In this document: positions 1 to 8,300 of the stretch, one piece after another
Numbering within the stretch: position 1 is the first letter of the stretch
Layout: every line of letters starts with the position of its first letter
The notes under the pieces: generated by a model
The model's input: the letters and a program-made list of their open reading frames with translations, nothing else
What the model was told of the DNA's origin: nothing
The model's database searches: none
Assembly: GCA_050122535.1 (NCBI GenBank)
Contig: JASFIT010000042.1
Span: 1-18,077, forward strand
Direction: 5' to 3'
Source of the DNA: JASFEQ01 sp050122535
GTDB taxonomy: Bacteria; Desulfobacterota; DSM-4660; Desulfatiglandales; HGW-15
DNA: 18,077 nt
Program-made: the position numbers and the translations under genes

Positions 1-2910
1 AACCTCATCACCATAGACGGAAGGAAACTAGCATACACCCCCGGTGAGACCATCCTTGAAGTGGCTAGGCGCAACAGTATCTTCATTCCCACCCTTTGTC
101 ATCTCAAGGGAGCACGACCTACCGGGGCCTGCCGCATCTGCGTTGTGGAGATCGAAGGAGGGCGAGCGCTGGCACCCGCCTGTTCCACGCCGGTGGCCGA
201 TAATATGGTTATCCACAGTCAGTCTCCCGACGTGTTGGAGGCCCGGCGAACGATTCTCGCCCTGCTCCTGCAATCGGGTAATCATAACTGCGCCATTGCC
301 AAAAAGGCCCAGGGCGAATGGACTGACTTCCAGGAGCAGGTGGAGAGGTATGATCAGAGTACGGAATTGTGTCCCGCCCATAGCGCATGCAGACTCCAGG
401 CTTATGCGTATCGTTATCAGGTAGAGACCGAGGGTCTTCTCAGGGTTGAAACCCCCTACGCCATGGAGAGGGCCAGTCCGTTGATCGTGCGTGATTTTTC
501 CCGCTGTATTCGCTGCGGACGGTGTGTTGATGCATGCAATGTCATCCAGGTAAACAATGCCATCACGCACGGCTATCGGGGAGTCATGGCCAAGATCGTT
601 GCCATGGGAGACGGCACTTTAGAGCGTTCTGAGTGCGTATTCTGCGGCCAGTGCATCCAGGCCTGCCCAGTGGCCGCGCTCATGGAAAAGAAGAGCCTTT
701 ACAAGATTCGCCCGTGGGAAGCGCACCACGTTCGTACCACCTGCCCCTATTGCGGCGTCGGCTGCCAAATGGATCTACATGTCAAAGACAACAAGATTAT
801 GAAAGTGACGGGCGTGGAGGATGCCTTGCCCAATCTTGGCAGACTCTGCGTCAAGGGCCGCTTCGGTTATGACTTCCTCCAGAGCCCGGAGCGTTTGACC
901 AAGCCCTTGATTCGAGAGAATGGAAAGCTTCGCCCCGCCTCATGGGAGGAAGCCCTGGATCTTGTGGCTGCAAAAATAACTGAGGTGAAAAAAACTGACG
1001 GCCCTGAAGCGATAGCGGGCATTGCTTCAGCCAAATCCACCAACGAATCCCTCTATCTGATGCAAAAACTGTTCAGGGCGGCCATTGGCACCAACCATCT
1101 CGCTTCGCCTCACGCTGCCAACGGCTTAAATAACAGCCTGGGCGAGTTGGAAGAGGCGAAGATCATATTGCTTATCAGTTCCGACGTCACAGAGGAGAAT
1201 CCGGTAGCCGGCACTTTCATCAAGCGTGCGGCAAATAATGGGTGCCAGTTGATCGTGATAGATTCTCGGCCCACGAAAATTGCAAGCTTTGCCACTTCTC
1301 ACCTGCTGCTGAAGGAAGGCACGGAATCAGTTCTTGCAAATGGTATCCTCCAACAACTCCTCGAGCGGGGCCACAGTGGATCAGATGAAATAGAGAAAAT
1401 CGCTGAGAATTACCCACTTTCCCTGGTTTCAAAAACCACCGGACTTGAGCCCGATGCCATCCGGTTCGTCACGGAGATCCTTGATACTCCAGAGCCGGCC
1501 ATGCTCGTCTATGGACCTCGAGCTGCATCATCAGCACAGGCCTTTGTAGATCTTCAAGAAGTCCTTGCTAACCTGGGTTGCAAGTATGGTGGCGTAAACC
1601 TTTTATCCCCCCTAAACAATTCTCAGGGCGCCTGTGACATGGGACTCTTACCCGATTATCTGCCAGGTTATGCGAGAGTGGATGACGATGGCGCCCGCCA
1701 CCCCTTTGAACAGGCCTGGGGATGCACACTGAACAAGAAACCTGGCATGGCCTTTGACAAGATCATGGGCAGCCTAAGCCATACACCTGAGGGACCAGGG
1801 AAAAAGGTTCGACTGCTCTACTGCGCAGGGGAAAATCTGGCCCTTGCCACACCGGCTGTTCCTGATATTAGGGAGGCACTGAACTCCGCGGAGTTCCTCG
1901 TTGTACAAGATATATTGGACCACGAGACCCTGGAATTTGCCCACGTGGTACTTCCTGCGGCAGCCTGGGCCGAAAGCGAAGGCACATACACCAACTGTGA
2001 GCGGCGGGTTAGCCGTATGCGAAGTGCTGTTCCCGCTCCAGGCGAAGCAAAACCTGAGACGTGGATCTACACACAGCTCGCCCATCGATTGGGTCAGGAC
2101 TGGCCGGAGCAGGACCCTCAGAGTGTCTGGGATAATGAAATTTCAAAGCTGGTTCCCCCTCTGAGCGGGCTTCGTTACGACCGCGTTGAGGAGGGGGGTC
2201 TCCAATGGCCTGCAATCGGTCCGGAGTCGCCAGGTACGACTCACCTGGACGGGGACCGACCTCCCCTATGCCGAGGCGCTCTGCTCTGGTTCAACACCCA
2301 GCACCGCACGCTCCTTGAACAGTGTGAGGGGCTTCTGGAAGTGCTTCCCCGAACGGGAGAAGGCATCCGGGTTCCACCCAGTAACGCGAAAGAAGTCACA
2401 GAGAAATTCGTGGAACTGTTGGAAGAGGAAGAGCAAATCGAAGCCAAGGCCCGGATCGATGAGATACTTGCCATGTACAGGACCAGAAGGGGTGGTCTTA
2501 TCCCGGTACTTCAGCAGGTTCAAGAAATCCTTGGGTTCCTACCAGCTTCGGTGCAAAACTACATAGCCCTGGGCTTAGGCATTCCTTTCTCGGATGTTTT
2601 CGGCGTTGTCACATTTTACTCTTTCTTCACCATGGTCCCTCGGGGCAGACATACGGTCCGTGTTTGCCTTGGGACGGCCTGTTTTGTTAAGGGGTCTGCA
2701 GTCCTCATAGAAAACGTGGAAGAGCACCTCAAAATCAGTATTGGGGAAACCACTGAGGATAGGGAGTATTCTTTGGAGGTCGTGCGCTGTCTTGGTGCGT
2801 GCGGTTTGGCGCCTGTCATAGTCATCGACGACGTGACCCACGGGCAGCTGGACCCAAAGGAAATCGTGGACATTGTGGAGAGCTACAGGGGCACCACAGA
2901 TGGCGCTTAG
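1..2910 (+). CDS. NuoG/formate-dehydrogenase-like Fe-S molybdopterin-fold subunit fused to a C-terminal NuoE domain (5' partial)
   Basis: The frame is open from base 1, so the true start lies upstream; 969 residues are visible. Domains in order, numbered from base 1: plant-type [2Fe-2S] (C33, C44, C47, C61); His-Cys Fe-S motif (H95, C97, C124, C130) with an unusually long spacer; two [4Fe-4S] motifs (C169/172/175/179 and C212/215/218/222); a MopB [4Fe-4S] motif (C248/251/255/283) with the following Lys285; a molybdopterin oxidoreductase fold including the formate-dehydrogenase hallmark QGACDMG (near 541-547); and a NuoE domain from about 815 (C889, C894, C930, C934). The segment that carries Sec or Cys in formate dehydrogenases is shortened to GTNHLASPHAANGL (363-376) with neither residue. 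The final dinucleotide-binding domain is absent, with NuoE in its place. I infer a soluble electron-transfer subunit rather than an active formate dehydrogenase. It partners the NuoF protein downstream. Domain assignment is firm; function is inferred. Confidence 0.9.
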   Translation, partial: NLITIDGRKLAYTPGETILEVARRNSIFIPTLCHLKGARPTGACRICVVEIEGGRALAPACSTPVADNMVIHSQSPDVLEARRTILALLLQSGNHNCAIAKKAQGEWTDFQEQVERYDQSTELCPAHSACRLQAYAYRYQVETEGLLRVETPYAMERASPLIVRDFSRCIRCGRCVDACNVIQVNNAITHGYRGVMAKIVAMGDGTLERSECVFCGQCIQACPVAALMEKKSLYKIRPWEAHHVRTTCPYCGVGCQMDLHVKDNKIMKVTGVEDALPNLGRLCVKGRFGYDFLQSPERLTKPLIRENGKLRPASWEEALDLVAAKITEVKKTDGPEAIAGIASAKSTNESLYLMQKLFRAAIGTNHLASPHAANGLNNSLGELEEAKIILLISSDVTEENPVAGTFIKRAANNGCQLIVIDSRPTKIASFATSHLLLKEGTESVLANGILQQLLERGHSGSDEIEKIAENYPLSLVSKTTGLEPDAIRFVTEILDTPEPAMLVYGPRAASSAQAFVDLQEVLANLGCKYGGVNLLSPLNNSQGACDMGLLPDYLPGYARVDDDGARHPFEQAWGCTLNKKPGMAFDKIMGSLSHTPEGPGKKVRLLYCAGENLALATPAVPDIREALNSAEFLVVQDILDHETLEFAHVVLPAAAWAESEGTYTNCERRVSRMRSAVPAPGEAKPETWIYTQLAHRLGQDWPEQDPQSVWDNEISKLVPPLSGLRYDRVEEGGLQWPAIGPESPGTTHLDGDRPPLCRGALLWFNTQHRTLLEQCEGLLEVLPRTGEGIRVPPSNAKEVTEKFVELLEEEEQIEAKARIDEILAMYRTRRGGLIPVLQQVQEILGFLPASVQNYIALGLGIPFSDVFGVVTFYSFFTMVPRGRHTVRVCLGTACFVKGSAVLIENVEEHLKISIGETTEDREYSLEVVRCLGACGLAPVIVIDDVTHGQLDPKEIVDIVESYRGTTDGA

Positions 2911-2922
2911 AAAGAGGAAGAA

Positions 2923-3273
2923 ATGGGATCTTTGAAACTCTCTGAGCTCGTTGAAAAACTTCAGCTGGAAATTAGGACGGGCGCCAATCGTCTTGACGTG
3001 ACGGCGAACCGAGGCTACGCCAGCGACCTGATGAGTGATGTGATGGCCAATGCCGCTGAAGGAGATTTGTGGGTGACGCTCCAGACGCACCAGAATATTG
3101 TGGCCGTTGCCGTGATGAAGGCCCTTGCAGGCATTATCCTTGTAATGGGCAGGGAGCCTGAAGAGGAGACTCTACGCAAGGCTGAGGCTGAAGAGGTCCC
3201 TATTCTGATCAGCAGGATGCCAGCCTTTGAGCTGGTGGGCAGGCTCTTTGCGTTGGGGCTTTCCGGAAGCTGA
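2923..3273 (+). CDS. DRTGG-domain protein
   Basis: This 116-residue soluble protein starts 12 bases after the previous stop and has a purine-rich AGGAAG site just upstream. It is a single compact domain resembling the DRTGG fold: an N-terminal amphipathic helix (KLSELVEKLQ), a central segment LMSDVMANAAEGDLWVT, then strand-helix repeats with GIILVMGREPE and VPILISRMPAFELVGRL. DRTGG proteins are a probable ligand-sensing fold and commonly sit in operons of NADH-linked [FeFe] hydrogenases and related NuoEFG-type complexes, beside PHP and HATPase proteins exactly as here. No signal peptide, membrane segment or catalytic motif is visible. Its biochemical role is unknown; a regulatory or assembly role for the complex is inference from context. 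Confidence 0.75.
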   Translation: MGSLKLSELVEKLQLEIRTGANRLDVTANRGYASDLMSDVMANAAEGDLWVTLQTHQNIVAVAVMKALAGIILVMGREPEEETLRKAEAEEVPILISRMPAFELVGRLFALGLSGS

Positions 3274-3278
3274 CGACC

Positions 3279-4082
3279 ATGAAACGTGGGCGTTCGAGGG
3301 GCGTTCGAGGGGCGTTCGAGGGGCGTAGGGCAAAGCAAGGATTACGGGTCGTGGCTGGAGATCTGCATGTTCACACCTGTCTTTCACCATGTGGCTCCCT
3401 GGACATGACACCTGGAAATATCATACGGGAAGCCTGCGAAAAAAAATTGGCCATTATTGCCATTACGGACCATAACAGCGCCGAAAATACGGCTGCCGTG
3501 ATTGCAGCAGCTCGTGAAACGGCGCTCTGCGTCATCCCTGGTATGGAGGTGACCACACAGGAAGAGGTGCATATTGTAGGCCTCTTCCAGAGGGTGGATG
3601 ATGCCCTTTCCATGCAGGAGCTTGTTTACCAGAACCTCCAACCAGGAGAAAACGACGAGAACACTTTTGGCATCCAGGTTATGGCGAATGAATTGGACGA
3701 GGTTGAAGGCATTAACAAGCGCCTTCTGATTGGGGCCACAGCACTTAGCGTCGAAAAAGTGGTAGACGGCATCCACGAACGGCAGGGGCTGGCGGTTGCG
3801 GCTCATATTGACAGGGAAAGCTTCAGCCTCATCAGCCAACTGGGATTGATTCCTGAAGGCCTGAACCTGGACGCCCTTGAGATTTCAAAGCAGATAACCC
3901 TGCGGCAGGCCCAAGCGCAATTCGGAGGGGATCTGGGGTTTCCCTTTATCAGCGCCTCCGATGCACATCGCCTTGAAGAGATCGGCGGCAGCCTGACGCG
4001 TTTTCAGATGGCATCTCCGGACATGGCCGAGTTGAGGTTGGCGTTGGCATCTCGGAAAGGACGCAAGGTACTTTCAGTCTAA
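3279..4082 (+). CDS. PHP-domain metal-dependent phosphoesterase
   Basis: The 267-residue product has PHP motifs in order: DLHVHTCLSPCG (about 28-39), ITDHNSAEN, PGMEVTTQEEVHIVGLF, AAHIDRESF and a final SASDAH. The His/Asp/Glu residues of these motifs form the metal centre of PHP phosphoesterases (PolC/HisK superfamily). The substrate is unknown. The family recurs in hydrogenase-type NuoEF operons next to DRTGG and HATPase genes, as here. The ATG at 3279 lies 5 bases after the DRTGG stop but has no clear ribosome site, and the first ~24 residues are Arg/Gly-rich, encoded largely by an 11-bp tandem repeat. The PHP core begins just after an in-frame GTG at 3351, preceded by AAGG, which could be the real start. 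The fold is secure; the N-terminus is not. Confidence 0.82.
   Translation: MKRGRSRGVRGAFEGRRAKQGLRVVAGDLHVHTCLSPCGSLDMTPGNIIREACEKKLAIIAITDHNSAENTAAVIAAARETALCVIPGMEVTTQEEVHIVGLFQRVDDALSMQELVYQNLQPGENDENTFGIQVMANELDEVEGINKRLLIGATALSVEKVVDGIHERQGLAVAAHIDRESFSLISQLGLIPEGLNLDALEISKQITLRQAQAQFGGDLGFPFISASDAHRLEEIGGSLTRFQMASPDMAELRLALASRKGRKVLSV
3290..3330 (+). repeat. Three tandem 11-bp repeats at the start of the PHP gene
   Basis: The unit GCGTTCGAGGG occurs three times without interruption (3290-3300, 3301-3311, 3312-3322), followed by a partial copy GCGTAGGG (3323-3330). As 11 is not a multiple of three, each copy is read in a different frame, giving an Arg/Gly-rich leader. Gain or loss of one unit would put the ATG at 3279 out of frame with the PHP domain but leave the alternative GTG at 3351 unaffected. 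Confidence 0.9.
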
Positions 4083-4092
4083 TCCCCATTTC

Positions 4093-4662
4093 ATGGAAGA
4101 CCTATCGCTTCACATATTGGACATCGCGGAAAATGCGACCGCTGCTGGCGCCCAATTGGTGGAGATCATTATTGCGCAAGACACTGAGAGAGATCGACTT
4201 CAAATCGTCATTCGAGACAATGGCCGCGGGATGGACCGCGACATGTTAGAGAAAGCAGGTGACCCTTTTTTTACGACTCGAACGACCCGTCGTGTGGGTT
4301 TGGGATTGAGTTTACTACAACAGGCCACACGAGAAGCGGACGGTGATTTTTTCATCACTTCAAAACCGGGCCAAGGTACCGAGGTGAGGGCCATCTTTCA
4401 GGCGAGCCATATTGATCGAAAGCCTCTCGGCGATATGGGATCAACTCTGGTCTCCCTCATTTTGGGCACTCCGGGTGTGGATTTCGTTTACGCGTCCAAT
4501 TTCGATGGCGAAGAGACAACGCTGGATACCAGGATGATTAAGGCTGAACTGGATGATACCACTACTGTAAGCGATCCAGCGGTTCTGAATTTGATCAAAA
4601 ATATTTGCAAAGGTGACCGAGACAAAGGTTTTACCACCGATGGAGGCGAGAAAAATGGCTAA
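4093..4662 (+). CDS. Stand-alone HATPase (GHKL) ATP-binding protein
   Basis: The 189-residue protein has the GHKL ATP-binding fold: N-box LDIAENATAAGA near residues 8-19, G1-box DNGRGMD near 42-48, then DPFFTTR and the G2-type VGLGLSLL. There is no sensor, membrane segment or phospho-accepting His domain, so it is not a classical two-component kinase. The last ~70 residues form a separate small domain. Such stand-alone HATPases are regular members of NADH-dependent [FeFe]-hydrogenase operons; their function is not established to my knowledge. No good ribosome site precedes the ATG, which lies 10 bases after the PHP stop, so translational coupling is likely. Its end overlaps the next gene by 8 bases (ATGGCTAA). 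Confidence 0.82.
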   Translation: MEDLSLHILDIAENATAAGAQLVEIIIAQDTERDRLQIVIRDNGRGMDRDMLEKAGDPFFTTRTTRRVGLGLSLLQQATREADGDFFITSKPGQGTEVRAIFQASHIDRKPLGDMGSTLVSLILGTPGVDFVYASNFDGEETTLDTRMIKAELDDTTTVSDPAVLNLIKNICKGDRDKGFTTDGGEKNG

Positions 4663-5038
4663 GTTGCGCGTGGAGGACCTCAAAAAGATCAAAGAATCTA
4701 TGAAAGGGACTGTCACCTTGAGAGATGGCGACTACCGCGTGAAGATCATCGTCCATATGGGAACGTGTGGAATTGCTGCCGGCGCGCGGAAGATCATGAA
4801 CGCCTTTCTTGAGAAAGTGCAGGACAGCGGGGCGACCGACGTGATTCTCACGTCATCGGGCTGCGCGGGGCTCTGCAATCACGAGCCTATGATCACCGTG
4901 GAGGTGAAGGAGTCGGCCCCCATAAAGTATGTCAATCTCGATCCTGAGAAGGCCGAGGAAATATTCGATGAGCATGTCTTGAAGGGCAATCCGGTTCCCG
5001 ATTACGCACTGGCTTTAGGTAGCGAAACCACCTATTAG
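4655..5038 (+). CDS. HndB-like thioredoxin-fold [2Fe-2S] ferredoxin
   Basis: The 127-residue protein begins at MAKLRVEDL; this ATG has GGAGG 8 bases upstream and overlaps the HATPase stop, so it is preferred to an upstream in-frame ATG at 4613 that would lie deep inside the HATPase gene. It carries HMGTCGIAAGA and SSGCAGLCNHEP, the paired Cys motifs of the HndB/NuoE-type thioredoxin-like ferredoxins; as in other HndB-like proteins, the first motif has one Cys rather than two. In hydrogenase operons such proteins are thought to relay electrons to or from the NuoF-type flavoprotein. It is the last gene before a 267-bp palindrome-rich gap that precedes its probable NuoF partner. Confidence 0.87.
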   Translation: MAKLRVEDLKKIKESMKGTVTLRDGDYRVKIIVHMGTCGIAAGARKIMNAFLEKVQDSGATDVILTSSGCAGLCNHEPMITVEVKESAPIKYVNLDPEKAEEIFDEHVLKGNPVPDYALALGSETTY

Positions 5039-5108
5039 GTTACTTTGGAGAAAAGTGAGTGAAGCTCCCAGACCAAAGGTCGGGGCACCTACCTTTTCAA
5101 TAAAACAT

Positions 5109-5235
5109 CTCCTCCCCCTCGATGGGGGAGGATTAAGGTGGGGGTGAGCCTGTCACTTCTCACCCTCCCCTTGCCCCTCTCCATCCTCCGCAGTAGCCTG
5201 CTACGGAGGACGGGCCATCAAGGGAGGGGGATTTA
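5109..5235. repeat. Compound palindromic intergenic element
   Basis: Several inverted repeats lie in the gap between the HndB-like gene and the NuoF fusion. CCTCCCCC (5111-5118) pairs with GGGGGAGG (5124-5131) over a 5-base loop. GGGGGTGAG (about 5139-5147) can pair with CTCACCCTC (about 5159-5167). CCTCC and GTAGC (5185-5197) pair with GCTAC and GGAGG (5200-5209). The outer CCCTCCCCTTG near 5163 pairs imperfectly with TCAAGGGAGGG near 5218. No ORF or terminal transposase signal is present. It resembles a repetitive extragenic or MITE-like element inserted within an operon. Confidence 0.6.
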
Positions 5236-5240
5236 AAAGG

Positions 5241-5282
5241 ATGCCATTCATCCCCGCTCTGAAATGCGGGGCCTTCTGGCAT
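5241..5282. other. Nested hairpin upstream of the NuoF fusion gene
   Basis: An outer pair ATGCCA/TGGCAT (5241-5246, 5277-5282) encloses CCCCGC/GCGGGG (5252-5257, 5266-5271). It ends 23 bases before the ATG at 5306 and is not followed by a T-run, so it is not a standard terminator. It may be the edge of the adjacent repeat or an mRNA processing or stabilising structure. Confidence 0.45.
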
Positions 5283-5305
5283 GATTTGGTAACGAGGCTA
5301 AATTA

Positions 5306-8300
5306 ATGGAAAAGAAGTATCGCGTTCACCTTCTGATTTGTGCTGGCACCAGTTGCGTGGCCAACGGCTCACTCAATCTGAGGGATGCGCTGGTTGAGGA
5401 AATCTCGAAGAACGATCTTCAAGAGGAAGTATATGTTGCCACCACGGGATGCAACGGTTTCTGTGCGGCCGGCCCCCTGATGATTGCCTATCCGGACGAG
5501 GTCTTTTACCAGAAGCTATCTGTGGAAGATGCTCCTTACTTTGTGGAGGAATACCTCCTCAAGGGCCGTGTGGTAAAAGAGCACCTCTTTGAGAGCCCCG
5601 AAGCTGCCGAACTTATCCCAAAGATCAAGGACATTGGCTTTTTCAGCCGTCAGATCCTTGTGGCCCTCAAAAATCGAGGCCTCATCGATCCTGAGAAGAT
5701 TGACGAATATATTGCCCGTGATGGTTACCTGGGCACCGCCAAGGCACTCCTGGAAATGACGCCCGAGCAGATCGTGGAAGAGATGAAGGCCTCGGGCCTG
5801 AGAGGCCGCGGCGGCGCAGGCTTTCCAACCGGCCTAAAATGGCAGTTTTGCGCTGCTGCCGATGGGAGTCCCAAGTACATGCTCTGCAACGGGGACGAGG
5901 GTGACCCGGGCGCCTTCATGGATCGTTCTATTTTGGAGAGTGACCCACACGCCGTCTTGGAAGGGATGATCATAGGCGCTAAAGCGATCGGGGCCCATAA
6001 GGGATATATTTACGTCCGCGCAGAATATCCCCTTGCAATCCAGCGCCTCCACACGGCTATTGGGCAGGCCAAAGAGTATGGCCTTCTCGGGGAGGATATT
6101 CTCGGTTCCGGTTTTGACATGGATATCGAGCTTTATTATGGCGCAGGTGCGTTTGTTTGCGGCGAAGAGACGGCGCTGATGCGTTCAATTGAGGGAAAAC
6201 GCGGTATGCCAAGACCCCGGCCTCCCTTTCCGGCCCACAAGGGCCTGTGGGACCGTCCCTCTGTCCTTAACAACGTGGAGAGCCTAGCGAATGTCTCGCA
6301 GATCATGTACCGGGGCTCGGACTGGTTCAGCAGCCTTGGAACAGAAAAGAGCAAGGGAACGAAGGTCTTTGCCCTTTCCGGCCAAGTCAGGAACATTGGG
6401 CTCATTGAGGTTCCAATGGGGATCCCGCTACGTTCCATTATCTACGATATCGGCGGAGGGATCCCTGATGGTAGACAATTCAAGGCCGTTCAGCTCGGTG
6501 GACCTTCTGGAGGCTGTGTCCCTGGCAGTCTCATTGAAACACCCGTGGACTATGAGTCTATTGCGGAGACCGGGGCGATCGTGGGCTCGGGTGGCATGGT
6601 GGTGATGGACGAGACCAGCTGCATGGTAGATATCGCCAAATTCTTCCTTGGGTTCACTGCAGAAGAATCCTGTGGAAAATGCACCCCTTGCCGCGAAGGG
6701 ACTCAACAACTGCTGCATATTCTGGAAAGGATCTCCCAAGGACAAGGGGTACCAGAGGATTTGGACAGGCTTGAGCGATTTGCCAAAGTGCTTCAGTCAG
6801 CCTCCTTGTGCGGACTGGGTCAGACCGCGCCTAATCCTGTGCTGAGTACGCTCCGCTATTTCAGGCATGAGTACGAGGCCCACATTTATGACAAACACTG
6901 CCCCACGGGCGCGTGCAAGCGGATCAGCGCCCCACCCTGCCAGTCCACGTGTCCCATGGGCCAGGATGTCTCCACCTACACGGCCCTCATCGGCCAAGGC
7001 AAAATAGAGGAGGCCTGGGATATTATTCGCAAGGAGAACCCCCTCCCTATGGTTCTTGGCCGTGTGTGCCCCCATCCGTGCGAGAGCGACTGCAGGCGAG
7101 GCGAGGTGGATGAGCCAATCAGCATCTGTGGCTTGAAGCGCTTTGCAGCGGACAGCATGCGGCATAAGCTCAAAGAAATCGATCCTGCATCCGTGTTCTT
7201 TCCCGACGACAGGGTTGCGGTTATAGGCTCCGGACCGGCTGGACTTACTGTGGCCCATGACCTGGCCCAGAAGGGCTATCCAGTCACGATTTTTGAACAG
7301 CTCCCGGAACCGGGCGGCTGGCTTCGGGCGGGCATTCCCGAATACCGGCTTCCCCGTGACGTTCTAGATGATGAAATCGACGCCATCAAGCGTCTGGGCG
7401 TAGAAATCCATTTAGGCGTTTGCGTGGGAAAAGACCTAACCTTTGATGAACTCAGAAGTCAAGGTTACAAGGCCTTCTTCATGGGCGTAGGAGCCCACAA
7501 GGGTCTAAAGCTCAGGGTACCTGGCGAAGATGAGTTCGAGGGTTTTGTTGACGCCACCACATTCCTGAAAAAGGTAAACCTGAAAGAGAAAAAGTCACCC
7601 GGACGCAAGATTTGTGTCATAGGGGGCGGAAACTCGGCCATAGACGCGGCCCGCACCTCTCTGCGGTTGGGCGCGGAGGAGGTCCATATTGTTTACAGAC
7701 GGTTGCGCGAGCAGATGCCAGCCAACCCGGCTGAGATAGAGGCCGCCATAGAGGAAGGGATACATTTGGACTTCCTCACTTCACCGGTGCGCATCATTGG
7801 GGAGGGGGGCAAGGTGGTGGGTATGGAATGCATCCGAAATGAACTGGGAGAGCCGGATGCCTCAGGCCGGCGACGCCCGGTTGCCGTAGAGGGATCGGAG
7901 TTTGTCATTGAGTGCGACGTTATTCTCCCGGCCATTGGCCAAGAGCCTGATCTCTCCTTTTTGCAGGAAGATCATGGATTCGAGATTAGCCGGTGGCATA
8001 GCTTTGTCGTGGACGAAAAAACGCTTGCAACCAATATTCCTGGGTTCTTTGCAGGCGGTGACGCAGTCACCGGGCCGGCGACAGTGGTGAAGGCGATCGC
8101 AGCCGGGCACCGGGCTGCCGTTTCCATAGACTGCTACCTTCAAGGAAAAGAGTACTCGGGTTACTGGTATCCCAAGCCGCACCTGCAGGTGGCTAAGCTG
8201 GAATTGACCGAAGATGACGAGAAGCTCGTGCGGCCGAAAATGGCGGAACTCCCCGCAGCTGAGCGAGCCGGCAATTTCGAGGAGGCGGAATTGGGGCTTG

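Noticed and set aside
1081..1140. Possible selenocysteine codon in the formate-dehydrogenase-like active site
   Set aside because: There is no in-frame TGA in the open frame; the loop that would hold Sec or Cys is simply shortened, so this is not a read-through selenoprotein.
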